Of a stretch of 64,000 nucleotides of DNA, positions 9,649-18,782 are shown piece after piece. The stretch is from an uncultured SAR116 cluster alpha proteobacterium (GTDB lineage: Bacteria > Pseudomonadota > Alphaproteobacteria > Puniceispirillales > Marisalimonadaceae): positions 1-64,000 of the forward strand of contig CACNGC010000008.1 of NCBI GenBank assembly GCA_902619805.1, in the 5' to 3' direction. The notes under the pieces were generated by a model that made no database searches, was not told the origin of the DNA, and saw only the letters and a program-made list of their open reading frames with translations. Position numbers and translations under genes: made by a program. Each line of letters starts with the position of its first letter. Within the stretch, counting starts at the first letter, position 1.

Positions 9649-10500
9649 TCAAATATATAGGTTATCGAAATAATGTTTTCTTAACTTATGTATATGATTT
9701 GTAAGATCGTGATTATTTTCTTTGTTTTCAGTAAAATATAAAAAAGCGTCTATTGCTTGAAAAACAAAAAGATCAATGCCTGAAATAATTTTTGCTCCAA
9801 CTTGTTCACCTTTCTTAATGAAATTGGTTTTAGCTGGAGTGTACACTGCATCAAAAATCCATTGTTTCTTATAAGGCATTAGATTACCTAATGGACATCC
9901 TGGAAAATCATAATGACCAACTGGTGTACAGTTAATTATGCCATCAAAACTTGATAAATTTTTTTCTATTTGATCATGTTTTGTTACAACACAATTTATA
10001 TTTAAAATGCTTAAATCTTTAGATAAGCTGTTCGCTTTAATTTCATCTTTATCAATTAAAAAGATCTTTTCTGCTCCTAGAGAAACTAGACCAAAAGAAA
10101 TTGCCCTACTTACTCCACCAGCACCTAAGACTAGAATTGTTCCAGGAGTATTTTTACCAAAATGAAAATTATAAGTTTTTAAAAAACCTGTATAATCAGT
10201 ATTCTGAGCTGTAATTTTGTTTTTGAATATAAGTGTATTTGCTGATCCAATATTTCTTGAGTTCTTAGATATATTATTTACATGCTTGATTACTTTTTCT
10301 TTAAAAGGAAATGTAATATTCACTCCTTTGAACCCTGCAACTCTTAATTCTTCTAATAAAACTTTAAAATAATTTTCTTCTTTATCTTTCAAATCAAACA
10401 GTAAATATTCTATAGGGATTTGAAATATTTTTGCAAGACGGATATGAATATCGGGAGCATTTGAGGTTGAAATATTGTTACCTATTAATCCAATTTTCAT
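9649..10500 (-). CDS. shikimate dehydrogenase family protein
   Basis: An NAD(P)-dependent shikimate/quinate dehydrogenase-like enzyme (283 residues). The substrate domain has GFKGVNITFPFKE, whose lysine is the catalytic residue, then GSANTL and QNTDYTGF, whose Asp is the catalytic partner. A Rossmann domain follows with VLGAGGVSRAISFGL and FLIDKD. The N-terminal shikimate-binding S-x-S motif is seen as NISTSNAPDIH, slightly unlike the usual HSLSP, so a quinate/shikimate-like or divergent substrate is possible. No other shikimate-pathway gene is nearby. It is transcribed with the DUF3108 gene, which ends 3 bases upstream. Confidence 0.82.
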   Translation of the reverse strand: MKIGLIGNNISTSNAPDIHIRLAKIFQIPIEYLLFDLKDKEENYFKVLLEELRVAGFKGVNITFPFKEKVIKHVNNISKNSRNIGSANTLIFKNKITAQNTDYTGFLKTYNFHFGKNTPGTILVLGAGGVSRAISFGLVSLGAEKIFLIDKDEIKANSLSKDLSILNINCVVTKHDQIEKNLSSFDGIINCTPVGHYDFPGCPLGNLMPYKKQWIFDAVYTPAKTNFIKKGEQVGAKIISGIDLFVFQAIDAFLYFTENKENNHDLTNHIHKLRKHYFDNLYI

Positions 10501-10503
10501 AAT

Positions 10504-11286
10504 TTAAAGGGTCTTTCGAATAAGACGTATAACAATTGTTCCAAACCATCTCTCTATCTGAACTCTTACGGGCACATAATCTTTATTCTGATTTTTACCA
10601 AAAAATACTTTGATATCAGAAATCTTATCTTCACTTGGTTTCCATTTTGTTTTAAGTCTATGACCACCTATAGGGAAAACTCTCAATCCACATATCAGTA
10701 CTTTGCCTTTATATGATTTAGGTCTATCATTATCAATTGTGCTATTTCCAATCGTTTTAATTTCCAAATCATAACGCCTTCTGCCATCGAAAACTTTAAA
10801 GTTTTTGTCACAAATATTTTCTTTATTGATTTTTTCAAAAACTCTCATAAAGGCTGTTATTGGATCAATAACATTAACCAAATTTGACTTTTGAACTTCA
10901 TGGTATTTTTTATGATCTATAGTAGGAATATTTACATAATTTACAGTTTTATAATCGTTGACCCATGTAATATCCGAAGTCCGCCTTTTCTTATTAAATA
11001 CTCCACCAGCTGAAAATTTATTTGGCAACCAAGTACCTTTATTTTTTATTGATGTCGATTTTAATACGCCATTGTACTCATATAATGCGTCTAAAATACC
11101 AGCAGTTTGTGATTTTATATCAATATTTAAATTTTGAGACGTTAACCTAAACAAAACTTCTGCTTTACCAACAATTAAATTTCCAAACTGAATCTCATAA
11201 TAATAATTTTCTTGTTTGGAACTAGCTGAAAAATTAAATAAGGAAAAGATTGTTATAAAAATTAAAACATTTAAAAATTTGTTCAT
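10504..11286 (-). CDS. DUF3108 domain-containing protein, exported
   Basis: About 260 residues with an N-terminal signal peptide (hydrophobic core ending near SASS) and then the DUF3108 fold. The family is seen in YYYEIQFGNLIVGKAEV at the mature N-terminus, the DPITAFM segment followed by a lone Cys, and VFDGRRRYDLEI. DUF3108 proteins are periplasmic or outer-membrane-associated beta-rich proteins of Proteobacteria with no settled function. The ATG at 11286 was preferred to a GTG one codon upstream. It sits between an NrtS-like gene and the shikimate dehydrogenase-like gene, all on the minus strand. Confidence 0.82.
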   Translation of the reverse strand: MNKFLNVLIFITIFSLFNFSASSKQENYYYEIQFGNLIVGKAEVLFRLTSQNLNIDIKSQTAGILDALYEYNGVLKSTSIKNKGTWLPNKFSAGGVFNKKRRTSDITWVNDYKTVNYVNIPTIDHKKYHEVQKSNLVNVIDPITAFMRVFEKINKENICDKNFKVFDGRRRYDLEIKTIGNSTIDNDRPKSYKGKVLICGLRVFPIGGHRLKTKWKPSEDKISDIKVFFGKNQNKDYVPVRVQIERWFGTIVIRLIRKTL

Positions 11287-11299
11287 CACTCACTTATCT

Positions 11300-11524
11300 T
11301 TATCTAACTGTTAACTGCTCTTTTTTAATTGCAAGAACAGAGGAAACAGTTGAAACACAAAAGGGCACACAGAAAGTAATTAAAATTTTAGTCCAATTTG
11401 TTAATGTCATTGTTCCTAAAAAAATATGATCCCCATGATTAATTATTGCTAAAATGATTCCTACTATCAAAGCCATTTTAAAAGCTCTAAGAAAAACATC
11501 TTTTCTAAATGTTACATGAAACAT
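11300..11524 (-). CDS. NrtS-like small membrane protein
   Basis: A 74-residue protein with two predicted membrane helices: ALIVGIILAIIN (about 18-29) and a second segment around ITFCVPFCVSTVSSVLA (about 49-65). The pattern RAFKMALIVG.IL..INHGD and a later PFCVST matches small proteins annotated as NrtS nitrate/nitrite transport family in alphaproteobacteria. Actual transport activity is unproven for most members and no nitrate genes are nearby. The ATG at 11524 is preceded by GGTGGGG. It is likely the first gene of a minus-strand unit with DUF3108. Confidence 0.7.
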   Translation of the reverse strand: MFHVTFRKDVFLRAFKMALIVGIILAIINHGDHIFLGTMTLTNWTKILITFCVPFCVSTVSSVLAIKKEQLTVR

Positions 11525-11624
11525 CAATTCCCCACCAAAAATTTATATTATTTGCAAAAAACAACATAATATACAAAACTTTAAATTGTAATAAATTTAA
11601 AATGTTTTTTAGTCTGGAGAAACA

Positions 11625-11930
11625 ATGTTAATAAAAATTTTTGTAAGAACCTTCTCATCTACTGAAGATTGTGAATTATTCGAATCAATACTTGAAACTA
11701 GATGGCCTAATTTACTTCAACAAGTAAAAGGAGTTAGGTTTAGAGCTATGAAAAATCCACAAACACCTAATGTAAGTGTGGTCTTATGGGAGTTTCCTGA
11801 TGCTGAATCAATGAAAAAAATTGATAAGTTAATTGACGAAAATATAGCTAAATATGTCAAAACCTTATCACCTAAAACAATCCACTTTGTTGGTGGAGTT
11901 ACTCAAGATTTTGGAGAAACATCATTTTAG
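11625..11930 (+). CDS. conserved hypothetical protein, possible dimeric alpha/beta-barrel fold
   Basis: A 101-residue cytoplasmic protein with no signal peptide or membrane segment. The order of strands and helices (IKIFVRTF, then a charged helix, VKGVRFRAM, VSVVLWEFPDAESMKKIDKLIDENI) is reminiscent of small ferredoxin-like (ABM/NIPSNAP-type) domains, but no catalytic motif is visible. A GGAG lies 5 bases before the ATG. It starts a plus-strand unit with the aminotransferase 8 bases downstream, suggesting a linked role. I do not recognise the family. Confidence 0.7.
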   Translation: MLIKIFVRTFSSTEDCELFESILETRWPNLLQQVKGVRFRAMKNPQTPNVSVVLWEFPDAESMKKIDKLIDENIAKYVKTLSPKTIHFVGGVTQDFGETSF

Positions 11931-11938
11931 AAAACAAA

Positions 11939-13270
11939 ATGAGACGTAGTAATATTTTTCCAAGACATTCAAATTATGATCTACCCACAGCTATTAAAGG
12001 TGAAGGATGTTATATAGTAGACAATAATGGAAAAAAATATATTGATGGGTCAGGTGGTGCTGCAGTTTCATGCTTAGGTCATTCTGACAATACTGTAAAA
12101 GACGCAATTATTAATCAAACGGAAAAATTATCTTATGCCCATACATCTTTTTTTACTAACGAACCTGCTGAAAAACTAGCAAATTTGTTAGCTGAAATTT
12201 CTCCATCTGGACTAGATAAAGTGTATCTTGTTTCAAGTGGTTCTGAAGCAGTAGAGGCCTCAATAAAACTTGCAAAACAATATTTTATTGAAATAGGAAA
12301 ACCAAAAAAACACAAGGTTATATCTAGAAGACAAAGTTATCATGGAAACACTCTTGGAGCTTTAGCATCTGGAGGTAATATTTGGAGAAGAAATTTTTTT
12401 GAAGATTTACTAATTGAAACCAGCTTAATTTCACCTTGTTACATATATAGAAATAAAAGATCAGACGAAACAGAATGGGATTATGGACAAAGAGTTGCGA
12501 AAGAATTGGAAGATGAAATTTTAAATTTGGGCCCAGATAATGTTATGGCTTTTATTGCAGAGACAGTTGTTGGAGCAACTGCAGGTGCTCTTACAGCAGT
12601 ACCTGGATATTTCAAGCTTATAAGAGAAATTTGTAATAAATACGATGTTTTATTAATTTTAGATGAAGTTATGTGCGGTATGGGAAGAACGGGGTCTTTA
12701 TTTGCTTGCGATGATGAACCGGTTATTCCTGACATTATTACTATCGCTAAAGGTTTAGGAGCAGGATATCAACCAATTGGAGCTATGATATGTCAAAATC
12801 ATATATATGAAGCAATAGAAAGTGGATCTGGATTTTTTCAACATGGACACACTTATCTTGGTCATCCTATAGCATGTGCAGCTTCATATGCAGTTTTAGG
12901 TAAATTAATAAATGATAATTATCCATCAAAAGTAAGAGAAAAGGGTAACATACTTCAAGAAAGTTTAACAAGATCATTAGGCCAAAATCAATATATTGGA
13001 GATATTAGAGGTAGAGGTTTGTTTAGAGCTATAGAGCTTGTAGCTGATAGGTCAACTAAGAGACCATTTCTTAAAAAATTAAATGTAGCTGGGAAAATTA
13101 AGAAAAAGGCCTTATATGAAGGGTTAATTTGTTATCCTATGCAGGGAACAATAGATGGAGAAAATGGGGATCATATTCTTATTGCACCACCATTTATAAT
13201 AAATGAAACTGAAATAAATGAAATTTCTGAAAAACTCAAAATCACTATTGATTCCATTTGTAAATTTTGA
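11939..13270 (+). CDS. class III (omega-type) aminotransferase, PLP-dependent
   Basis: A 443-residue fold-type I aminotransferase. SSGSEAVEASIKLA binds PLP phosphate, QSYHGNT carries the ring-stacking residue, LILDEVMCGMGRTG holds the PLP aspartate, and the Schiff-base lysine is in DIITIAKGLGAGYQP. It belongs to the ornithine/acetylornithine/beta-alanine-pyruvate/taurine-pyruvate superfamily; the amino donor cannot be told from sequence. It is flanked by two roughly 100-residue proteins on the same strand and faces a Liv-type amino-acid transporter, consistent with catabolism of an imported amine or amino acid (inference). Confidence 0.88.
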   Translation: MRRSNIFPRHSNYDLPTAIKGEGCYIVDNNGKKYIDGSGGAAVSCLGHSDNTVKDAIINQTEKLSYAHTSFFTNEPAEKLANLLAEISPSGLDKVYLVSSGSEAVEASIKLAKQYFIEIGKPKKHKVISRRQSYHGNTLGALASGGNIWRRNFFEDLLIETSLISPCYIYRNKRSDETEWDYGQRVAKELEDEILNLGPDNVMAFIAETVVGATAGALTAVPGYFKLIREICNKYDVLLILDEVMCGMGRTGSLFACDDEPVIPDIITIAKGLGAGYQPIGAMICQNHIYEAIESGSGFFQHGHTYLGHPIACAASYAVLGKLINDNYPSKVREKGNILQESLTRSLGQNQYIGDIRGRGLFRAIELVADRSTKRPFLKKLNVAGKIKKKALYEGLICYPMQGTIDGENGDHILIAPPFIINETEINEISEKLKITIDSICKF

Positions 13271-13282
13271 TTTGATGATTTT

Positions 13283-13585
13283 ATGTATTTAAGAATTGTC
13301 ACAATTAAATGTCCAAACAAAACAGCAAAAAAATCTCTAAAACTCCTTAGTAAGCAAGTTGGACATGAACAGATGAAAGCGGGTTTAATTAAAGAAACGA
13401 ATGTAGACATTTCTGAGACAAACTTTTTAGTTGTGAAATATTGGATTTCAAAAGCTCATTTTGAAAAAGGCAGAAGTAATTGGATTAAATTTAGTCAAGA
13501 ATTAAGTGAGATGGGAGCTATTGTTTCAGCAGTTGGTGGAGAGGCAGAAATTAATATGCACGAAAATTTTAGCGATCATATTTAA
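13283..13585 (+). CDS. hypothetical protein, possible dimeric alpha/beta-barrel fold
   Basis: A 100-residue soluble protein opening with MYLRIVTIKCPN and containing TNFLVVKYWISKAHFEKG, compatible with a beta-alpha-beta ferredoxin-like domain similar in size and layout to the small gene upstream of the aminotransferase. No family is recognised. It begins 12 bases after the aminotransferase stop and its own stop codon is directly adjacent to the end of livF on the other strand. Confidence 0.65.
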   Translation: MYLRIVTIKCPNKTAKKSLKLLSKQVGHEQMKAGLIKETNVDISETNFLVVKYWISKAHFEKGRSNWIKFSQELSEMGAIVSAVGGEAEINMHENFSDHI

Positions 13586-14275
13586 TTAAACTCCTAAATA
13601 TCTCTGAGCAATTTTGCCTGTTAAATTTTTTGAAGAACCATCCCAAACTGTTTTTCCCTTTTCTAAAATGTAAAATTTATCAGCTAAGTCTTGAAGTTGT
13701 TTAAGTGATTTATCAATAATTAAGATTGAAACACCTTTACTTTTTAAAATCGTTATAACCTTCCATATTTCTGATCTTATAGTTGGTGATAAACCTTCGG
13801 TGGCTTCATCTAAAATGAGTAAATTTGGGTTTGTCATTAATGCTCTTCCAATTACTAACATTTGTTGTTCACCACCTGATAAAGTAGAAGCATTTTGGTG
13901 TTTTCTTTCTGCTAATTTAGGAAATAAGTGAAAAACCTTGTCAAGGTTCCATTCACCTTCAACTGCAGTTGCTGTAAGATTTTCCAATACAGTCAGATTT
14001 GTAAATGCCCTCCTTCCTTCTGGTACAAGGCCAATTCCTAGTTGAGCAATTTTGTAGCTTGGCTGATTTATAATAGAAATATTTTTAAATTTTATATCAC
14101 CCTCATAATTACTTATTAAACCACAAATCGACCTAATTGTAGTTGATTTCCCCATACCATTTCTCCCAATAAGCGCAACAACTTCACCCTGGCTTATTTC
14201 TAGATTTACGTCAAAAAGAGCTTGACTTAATCCATACCATGACTTTAACCCATTTATTTCTAGCAGTTTTTCCAT
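13586..14275 (-). CDS. livF: branched-chain-type ABC transporter ATP-binding protein LivF (system 1)
   Basis: A 229-residue ABC ATPase energising uptake with LivG. It has the Walker A loop GRNGMGKST (about residue 38), Q-loop region, the signature LSGGEQQM, Walker B LLILDEATEGLSP, and the LivF-typical LVPEGRRAFTNLTVLENL. The switch histidine position reads IIDKS instead of the usual EQN/EHD, a small variation. It overlaps the livG stop by one base (ATGA) and is the last gene of livK-H-M-G-F. The plus-strand hypothetical gene ends at the adjacent base. Confidence 0.93.
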   Translation of the reverse strand: MEKLLEINGLKSWYGLSQALFDVNLEISQGEVVALIGRNGMGKSTTIRSICGLISNYEGDIKFKNISIINQPSYKIAQLGIGLVPEGRRAFTNLTVLENLTATAVEGEWNLDKVFHLFPKLAERKHQNASTLSGGEQQMLVIGRALMTNPNLLILDEATEGLSPTIRSEIWKVITILKSKGVSILIIDKSLKQLQDLADKFYILEKGKTVWDGSSKNLTGKIAQRYLGV

Positions 14276-15024
14276 CAGATCTCGTAGCCTAAATAAACAT
14301 CTCTAACTAATTCATTCCGTCTTATTTCATCTACTGTACCTGTAGCTACTATCTTCCCATTATTTATTACTGAAACCCTATCAGCCAATGCAAAAACAGC
14401 GTCCATATCATGTTCAATTAATAAAATTGGAGAGTTAGATTTTATTTTTTTGAATAAATTTATCATCATGTTTGTACCACTTTCATCCAAACCAGCCATT
14501 GGCTCATCAAACAAAAAAACTTTTGGATCCATAGCTAAAGCTAGACCAACTTCGAGTTTTCTTCTATCACCGTGGCTTAAGTCAGATGCGGAAATATCAC
14601 TTTTTTCTAATAGTTCAATTTCCATGAGAATTTTTTTTGCATTTGAATACAATTCTTTGTTATTGTTTATACTTTTGAATAATTGAAATGTTTTACTTGA
14701 TTTATCTAATAGGGATAAAACTATATTGTCTATTGCGCTAAACTGAGGAATGATAGAAGAGACTTGGAATGTTCTTGATATTCCAATTTTAGCTCTTTCA
14801 ACATCCGTTAAATCAGTTATGTCTTCTTGATCCAATATAATCGAACCTATATCATGTTTTACGCTTCCAACTATTTGCTTAATTAATGTTGATTTTCCTG
14901 CTCCATTAGGTCCAATTAAAGCGTGTATTTCGTCAAAATGAAGGTCTATTGTAATCTCATCGGTAACTTTAAAAGCGCCATATGATTTTGATAAGTTTTT
15001 AATATTTAAGATTTTATTTTTCAT
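14275..15024 (-). CDS. livG: branched-chain-type ABC transporter ATP-binding protein LivG (system 1)
   Basis: A 249-residue ABC ATPase with Walker A GPNGAGKST (about 38-46), the LivG hallmark GISRTFQVSSIIPQFS, the signature region DLSHGDRRKLEVGLAL, Walker B VFLFDEPMAGLDE and the H-loop LLIEHDMDAVF. It pairs with LivF. Its start lies inside the 3' end of livM (11-base overlap), a sign of translational coupling. Confidence 0.93.
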   Translation of the reverse strand: MKNKILNIKNLSKSYGAFKVTDEITIDLHFDEIHALIGPNGAGKSTLIKQIVGSVKHDIGSIILDQEDITDLTDVERAKIGISRTFQVSSIIPQFSAIDNIVLSLLDKSSKTFQLFKSINNNKELYSNAKKILMEIELLEKSDISASDLSHGDRRKLEVGLALAMDPKVFLFDEPMAGLDESGTNMMINLFKKIKSNSPILLIEHDMDAVFALADRVSVINNGKIVATGTVDEIRRNELVRDVYLGYEI

Positions 15025-15997
15025 ATTTTAATTTTTTTTCAAACAAACTTAAAATACCTGTGCGTACATATAATATTTCTAAAATAAGAATTAATCCCAA
15101 CCAAAACTGCCAATTTTCTGTGTAACTTCCTAAAGTTTGTTCTAAAACAATAAAGAAAGCTGCACCAACAAGAGGCCCATAAAGCCTCGCAATTCCTCCA
15201 AGAATTACAAATACCATTATTTCTCCAGACATTTGCCAATTAAGGACTGAAGGACTTATAAACCTGTTTAAGTCAGTATATAAGGACCCCGCTAATCCAG
15301 TTATTGTTCCTGAAATAACAAAAACTAGTAACTTAACTTTGAAAGTTTCAATGCCAACAGATTTTACTCTCTCTTCATTTTGCTTAATAGCTTGAAATGC
15401 CATACCAAAAGAAGAATTTATTAGTTTAGCTGAAATAAAAATTACTATTAACAGCCAACAAAGACATATAAAGTAAAAGGTCAACGGATCCATAGTGTTA
15501 ATCATTGGCAACGAATTTCTCATATATATAGATAACCCATCTTCACCTCCATAGTTGGGCCAGCTAATTGCAAAAAAGTATAACATTTGCGCAAATGCAA
15601 GGGTTATCATTATAAAGTAAACACCTGTAGTTCTTAGTGATAATAAGCCAATGATTAGAGCTAAAAATGCACTTGATAATATTACTATTGGCCAAATTAC
15701 CAACATATCAGAACTACCAGAAGTGACAAACGGCCAACTAAACATTATTTCTGAGCTCAAAGCATGAAAAGATAGTATTCCTGTTACATAACCACCTAAT
15801 CCAAAAAAAGCGGCATGACCAAAAGAAATTAAACCGCAATAACCGAGTGCTAAATTTAGTCCAATACCTGCAATACCAAGAATAACTACTTTTGTTGTTA
15901 AAGTTATATAATAAGGCTCTTCAAAAATAAATCCTAAAACCGGAATTAAAAAAAGAAAAAACAAAATCCATTTATTAAAAATTTTTTCAACAATCAT
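15014..15997 (-). CDS. livM: branched-chain-type ABC transporter permease LivM (system 1)
   Basis: Inner-membrane permease of about 327 residues with eight to ten hydrophobic segments. The LivM family is seen in GIAGIGLNLALGYCGLISFGHAAFFGLGGY near the N-terminus and the EAA-like loop IKQNEERVKSVGI. I chose the ATG at 15997, two bases before the livH stop on this strand, instead of a TTG at 16012. Its 3' end overlaps livG. Confidence 0.92.
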   Translation of the reverse strand: MIVEKIFNKWILFFLFLIPVLGFIFEEPYYITLTTKVVILGIAGIGLNLALGYCGLISFGHAAFFGLGGYVTGILSFHALSSEIMFSWPFVTSGSSDMLVIWPIVILSSAFLALIIGLLSLRTTGVYFIMITLAFAQMLYFFAISWPNYGGEDGLSIYMRNSLPMINTMDPLTFYFICLCWLLIVIFISAKLINSSFGMAFQAIKQNEERVKSVGIETFKVKLLVFVISGTITGLAGSLYTDLNRFISPSVLNWQMSGEIMVFVILGGIARLYGPLVGAAFFIVLEQTLGSYTENWQFWLGLILILEILYVRTGILSLFEKKLKYEK

Positions 15998-15998
15998 T

Positions 15999-16916
15999 TT
16001 AAGTTTTTCCAAATAATCCAGATGGCTTTATTATAAGTATTAAAGCCATTAATATATAAATTAGCATTGAACCAATTGAAGAACCAACTGAGGTAGCGCT
16101 TGCTGGTTCCATAAAAATTTTTAAAAGCTCTGGTAAAAAAATTCTACCAATTGTGTCTGTTACTCCAACTAAAATAGATCCAATTAATGCCCCTTTTATT
16201 GAACCAATTCCTCCAATTACTATTACTACAAATGCTAAAATTAAAATAGGTTCACCCATTCCAACTTCAACTGATTGAATGGCTCCTATCATTGCTCCAG
16301 CCAAACCAGCTAGCGAAGCTCCCAATGCAAAGACAATGGTATAGAGTTTTGATATATCAATACCAAGTGCTGATATCATCTGGCGATCATTTTGACCTGC
16401 TCTTATACGAACACCCAAACGTGTTTTTGATATGAGAATATATAGCCCAGCAGCTATCAAAAGACCCATAAATATTATAAATAATCGATATTTAGAGTAA
16501 ATAATATCATCTAAAATTGGTAAAGTACCATTAAGAATTTCTGGAATATCTAAATATAAAGGAAAAGCTCCAAAACACCATCTAACACCTTCAGATAACA
16601 ACAATATTAATGCAAATGTAGCTAAAACTTGATCTAAATGGTCTCTTCTATATAAACGCCTAATGATTATAATTTCAATCAATACTCCTGCAATTGCAGC
16701 ACCTGACAAACTTGCTAATAATGCAAGCCAAAAAGAGCCTGTAAGACTTGCTATCAAAGCAGCACTAAAAGCTCCAATCATATAAAAGGATCCATGAGCC
16801 AAATTAATTAGACCCATAACTCCAAAAATAAGAGTTAGACCAGCGGACATAAGAAACAACATAGTTCCAAATTGTATGCCGTTTAATAATTGTTCAAAAA
16901 ATAGTATGGATGTCAT
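15999..16916 (-). CDS. livH: branched-chain-type ABC transporter permease LivH (system 1)
   Basis: A 305-residue inner-membrane permease. The N-terminal GIQFGTMLFLMSAGLTLIFGVMGLINLAHGSFYMIG is the LivH hallmark; the cytoplasmic coupling loop includes TRLGVRIRAGQNDRQMISALGI. It forms the channel with LivM. A 12-bp hairpin separates it from the upstream binding-protein gene. Confidence 0.93.
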   Translation of the reverse strand: MTSILFFEQLLNGIQFGTMLFLMSAGLTLIFGVMGLINLAHGSFYMIGAFSAALIASLTGSFWLALLASLSGAAIAGVLIEIIIIRRLYRRDHLDQVLATFALILLLSEGVRWCFGAFPLYLDIPEILNGTLPILDDIIYSKYRLFIIFMGLLIAAGLYILISKTRLGVRIRAGQNDRQMISALGIDISKLYTIVFALGASLAGLAGAMIGAIQSVEVGMGEPILILAFVVIVIGGIGSIKGALIGSILVGVTDTIGRIFLPELLKIFMEPASATSVGSSIGSMLIYILMALILIIKPSGLFGKT

Positions 16917-16932
16917 TTAAAAAATTTAGAAT

Positions 16933-16961
16933 TAGGTGATTTCTAAATTAGAAATCACCTA
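16933..16961 (-). terminator. intergenic hairpin between livK and livH (system 1)
   Basis: A perfect 12-bp inverted repeat (TAGGTGATTTCT with its complement) around a 5-base loop lies in the 53-base gap between the binding-protein gene and livH. On the minus strand it would fold right after the livK stop, where a hairpin can protect the upstream mRNA from 3' decay or stop a share of transcripts. There is no long T-run, so it is more likely a stabiliser or partial terminator. Confidence 0.7.
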
Positions 16962-16969
16962 TTAAATTT

Positions 16970-18106
16970 TTACATTTTACATTCAGAAACATAAGCGTTT
17001 GAATGATTCTTCAACCCTACTGAAATAATCTTATTCGTAAGGATTTTACCTTCCTTAATTACTTCACGAACATAAATGTCCTGTATAGGATGATGATTTT
17101 TATCAAAACTAAACTTACCTCTTGTTGATGAAAAATCAGCTTTTCTAAGGGCGTCTCTGAATTTATCCTTATCTTTAACTTTAGCTTTTGACATTGCTGA
17201 AATTAAAAGTTTACCTGTATCATAACCTTGGGAAGCATACAACGAAGGTAACCTTCCATATTCAGATTGAAAATCTTTCACAAACTTTTTATTTGCTTTA
17301 TTGTCAATATCTTTCGACCACTGAGAGGTGTTTTTAACACCAAGTGCTGCATCACCTACAGCTTTAAGAATACCTTGGTCAAATGAAAAAGCTGGACCAA
17401 CGACTGGTAGTTTAATTCCAGATTGTGAAAATTGCTTCATAAAGCCAATGCCCATTCCGCCTGGGAGAAAAAAGAATACACTATCAGCACCTGATGCTCT
17501 TATTTGTGCGATTTCTGCTGCATAATCTTTTTGACCTAGTTTTGTATAAATTTCACCAGCTAAGCTTCCTTTAAAATATCTTTTATAACCAGTTAATGCA
17601 TCCTTACCAGCAGGATAATTTGGAGCAAGTATAAATGAATTTTTGAACCCAGCAGAGTTAGCATAACCTCCTGCTGCTTCATGTAAATTATCATTTTGCC
17701 AGGCAACATTAAAATAATTCTTATGACATCCTTTACCTGCTAATTTTGATGGACCAGCATTTGGTGACAAATAAAATTTACCTTGATTTACAGTAGCCGG
17801 CACAACAGCCATTGCTAAGTTTGACCAAATAATTCCAGTTAACACATCTACTTTGTCGGATTGTATCATTTTATCAGCCAACTGAACTGCAATGTCAGGC
17901 TTACGCTGATCATCTTTTGTAATTACAGAAATATTTTTATTTCCTTTTACAGCTAGCATAAAGCCATCTCTAACATCAATTCCTAAACCAGATCCACCAC
18001 CTGATAATGTGGTTATCATACCAACTTTTACCTTGTGACTATCTGCAAATGACGACGCAGACCCCATTATCAATAGAGCCGCTAATGTTGTTGTAAACTT
18101 TTTCAT
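16970..18106 (-). CDS. livK: ABC transporter substrate-binding protein (Liv type, system 1)
   Basis: Periplasmic binding protein of 378 residues with a Sec signal peptide (MKKFTTTLAALLIMGSASSFA, cleavage near residue 21). The mature part starts KVKVGMITTLSGGGSGLGID.DGFMLAV, typical of the type I periplasmic-binding (receptor ligand-binding ANF) fold. The ligand is not evident. It heads the livKHMGF operon. A possible promoter upstream on the minus strand has a TATACT box at 18144-18149 with a weak -35 (TTGCCT, 15-base spacer). Confidence 0.92.
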   Translation of the reverse strand: MKKFTTTLAALLIMGSASSFADSHKVKVGMITTLSGGGSGLGIDVRDGFMLAVKGNKNISVITKDDQRKPDIAVQLADKMIQSDKVDVLTGIIWSNLAMAVVPATVNQGKFYLSPNAGPSKLAGKGCHKNYFNVAWQNDNLHEAAGGYANSAGFKNSFILAPNYPAGKDALTGYKRYFKGSLAGEIYTKLGQKDYAAEIAQIRASGADSVFFFLPGGMGIGFMKQFSQSGIKLPVVGPAFSFDQGILKAVGDAALGVKNTSQWSKDIDNKANKKFVKDFQSEYGRLPSLYASQGYDTGKLLISAMSKAKVKDKDKFRDALRKADFSSTRGKFSFDKNHHPIQDIYVREVIKEGKILTNKIISVGLKNHSNAYVSECKM

Positions 18107-18196
18107 ATTTAATCCCCTAATAAACCTTTAATTAAGAATCAGGAGTATATAACAATTTATTCAAAGGCAAAGTATAAAAATTAATTGTTGATAAGG

Positions 18197-18388
18197 TTAA
18201 AAATCTATTTCAATACCATTAATAGTGAAAGTCTTTCCATTAAAACCTTGATCCATTTTTTCAATATCTGTCATATTTTCGCTATCAACTCTTTTGTACG
18301 GATTTTTTTTCATCTGTTCTAACCGAGTTTCTTTTTTCTCAGAAAAACTCTTTTCTTTACATTTTAAATTTTTTATCCATTTAATCAT
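18197..18388 (-). CDS. hypothetical protein, small and charged
   Basis: A 63-residue protein rich in Lys and Glu with no membrane segment. It ends in the order DQGFNGKTFTINGIEIDF, a small beta-like tail. I do not recognise a family. Its ATG is 5 bases from the stop of the DUF393 gene, so it is probably the third gene of the coq7-DUF393 unit. The AT-rich composition matches its neighbours. Confidence 0.6.
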   Translation of the reverse strand: MIKWIKNLKCKEKSFSEKKETRLEQMKKNPYKRVDSENMTDIEKMDQGFNGKTFTINGIEIDF

Positions 18389-18393
18389 TTACT

Positions 18394-18771
18394 TTAGATA
18401 ACCTTCCGACTAGCCATTTGACAATGTGTAAGCTTTCTAAACCTGTAATTAGCGAACAATTTATATGTTATTTTAGCAATTGAGTATATGAAAGGCGCTC
18501 TTACCAAAACAGATAAAATTTTCCAATGCTTAAGTTGACCCCATATCAAAATAAAAGCGTCTACACCAATTTTCAAATTAGATTTTTGATCAGTTGCATG
18601 TAAATACATTAAAGCGTCATATTGGGAGACGTGAAGCTCCTTCAATTTTTCTGGATTTGAAGCTATATCATGCCATTCAAAAATATTTTTTGGAGCTATT
18701 CTTTTGTAATAATTAATTTCTTTACTACATAGTCCACATTTTCCATCATAAAAAACTTTAGTTAATTTCAT
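18394..18771 (-). CDS. DCC family (DUF393) thiol-disulfide oxidoreductase-like protein
   Basis: A 125-residue protein beginning VFYDGKCGLCSKEINYYKR, the DUF393 signature with a Cys-x-x-Cys, in place of the DG.C.LC seen in the family. Members have a thioredoxin-like N-terminus and are called thiol-disulfide oxidoreductases, though the activity is mostly unproven. It follows coq7 by 11 bases and precedes a small unknown gene by 5 bases. A role near ubiquinone metabolism or redox maintenance is inference. Confidence 0.85.
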   Translation of the reverse strand: MKLTKVFYDGKCGLCSKEINYYKRIAPKNIFEWHDIASNPEKLKELHVSQYDALMYLHATDQKSNLKIGVDAFILIWGQLKHWKILSVLVRAPFIYSIAKITYKLFANYRFRKLTHCQMASRKVI

Positions 18772-18782
18772 AATTATTAAAC

